NCBI GenBank assembly: GCA_900321145.1
Contig: ONVB01000210.1
Coordinates: 1-7,037, forward strand
From: an uncultured Eubacteriales bacterium
GTDB taxonomy: Bacteria; Bacillota; Clostridia; Lachnospirales; Lachnospiraceae
DNA length: 7,037 nucleotides
Direction of reading: 5' to 3'
The translations under genes were made by a program, and so were the position numbers. The notes below the pieces were generated by a model. It was not told the DNA's origin, did no database searches, and worked only from the letters and a program-made list of their open reading frames with translations. Of the stretch, positions 6,920-7,037 are shown piece after piece (position 1 is the first letter of the stretch; every line of letters begins with the position of its first letter).

Positions 6920-7037
6920 GTAAGATCCTTCACTTCGTTCAGGATGACGCGTGTCATTCTGAGAGGAGAAACGCAAATGACGAAGTCATTTTATTAATGC
7001 GTTTCGACGACAGGACACGACGTAAGTGAGACTCGAA
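6920..7037 (-). repeat. Imperfect palindromic intergenic repeat, copy 2 (upstream of mutL), cut by window edge
   Basis: The whole stretch upstream of mutL is dyad-rich. Going along the plus strand, it begins GTAAGATCCTTC (6920-6931), the near twin of the copy 1 end. Then comes an inverted repeat CAGGATGAC (6940-6948) / GTCATTCTG (6953-6961), with one G-T type mismatch around a GCGT loop. After that is a nested structure: GAAACGCA (6968-6975) pairs with TGCGTTTC (6998-7005) and encloses AATGAC (6976-6981) / GTCATT (6985-6990). The window ends in GACTCGAA. If GGATCT follows outside, the element would be bounded by terminal inverted repeats, giving it a MITE-like form. No ORF of note is inside. 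I see no convincing -35/-10 pair for mutL in these 133 nt. Confidence 0.65.

Noticed and set aside
6570..6923. Plus-strand open frame of 117 codons
   Set aside because: It is antisense to the highly conserved MutL ATPase domain, and its Ser-rich product is typical of a shadow frame.
6976..6995. Plus-strand hairpin AATGAC-GAA-GTCATT followed by TTATT, as an intrinsic terminator
   Set aside because: The stem is only 6 bp and AT-rich and the T run is broken. It is better explained as the inner part of the palindromic repeat.
6905..7037. Promoter for mutL
   Set aside because: AT-rich bits such as TTAATAAAAT (minus strand) exist, but no matching -35 at proper spacing was seen; it would be a guess.

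Overview
The window is a compact run of six genes, all on the minus strand, and looks like ordinary chromosomal housekeeping DNA from an anaerobic Clostridia, most likely the family Lachnospiraceae. Three things support that placement: a nicking-type MutL with a C-terminal metal site, a MiaA / methionine-gamma-lyase-family gene pair as in Firmicutes, and a PBP2 whose start of the transpeptidase region departs from the textbook form in a way I recall from Lachnospiraceae. The taxonomic call is inference from protein features, not a database result.

Read in the direction of transcription (from high to low coordinates), the order is: about 130 bp of upstream DNA filled by a palindromic repeat (6905-7037, running off the window), mutL (6904-4922), miaA (4922-3969), a PLP-dependent methionine gamma-lyase-family gene (3972-2686), mreC (2645-1788), mreD (best start 1693, end 1181) and the first 396 codons of the class B penicillin-binding protein 2 gene, mrdA (1188-1, running off the window). 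Junctions are tight: 1 nt overlap mutL/miaA, 4 nt overlap miaA/lyase, a 40 nt gap before mreC, a 94 nt gap mreC-mreD that holds a repeat, and an 8 nt overlap mreD/mrdA. I see no internal terminator or convincing promoter, so the six genes could be one transcript.

Functionally there are two blocks. The first combines DNA mismatch repair (MutL), tRNA A37 prenylation (MiaA) and a PLP enzyme of poorly known physiological role. The second is the rod-shape elongasome: MreC and MreD in the membrane and PBP2 as the cross-linking enzyme. The usual mreB gene is not next to mreC here; the lyase gene occupies that place.

The most notable non-coding signal is a pair of related imperfect palindromic repeats in the same orientation, one in the mreC-mreD gap and one directly upstream of mutL. 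Both end in nearly the same 12 bases just before a gene's ribosome binding site. The first one also creates a spurious upstream extension of mreD. There is no stretch over 300 bases without a gene, and I found no RNA gene, CRISPR array or insertion sequence. I did not find evidence of a new biological system.
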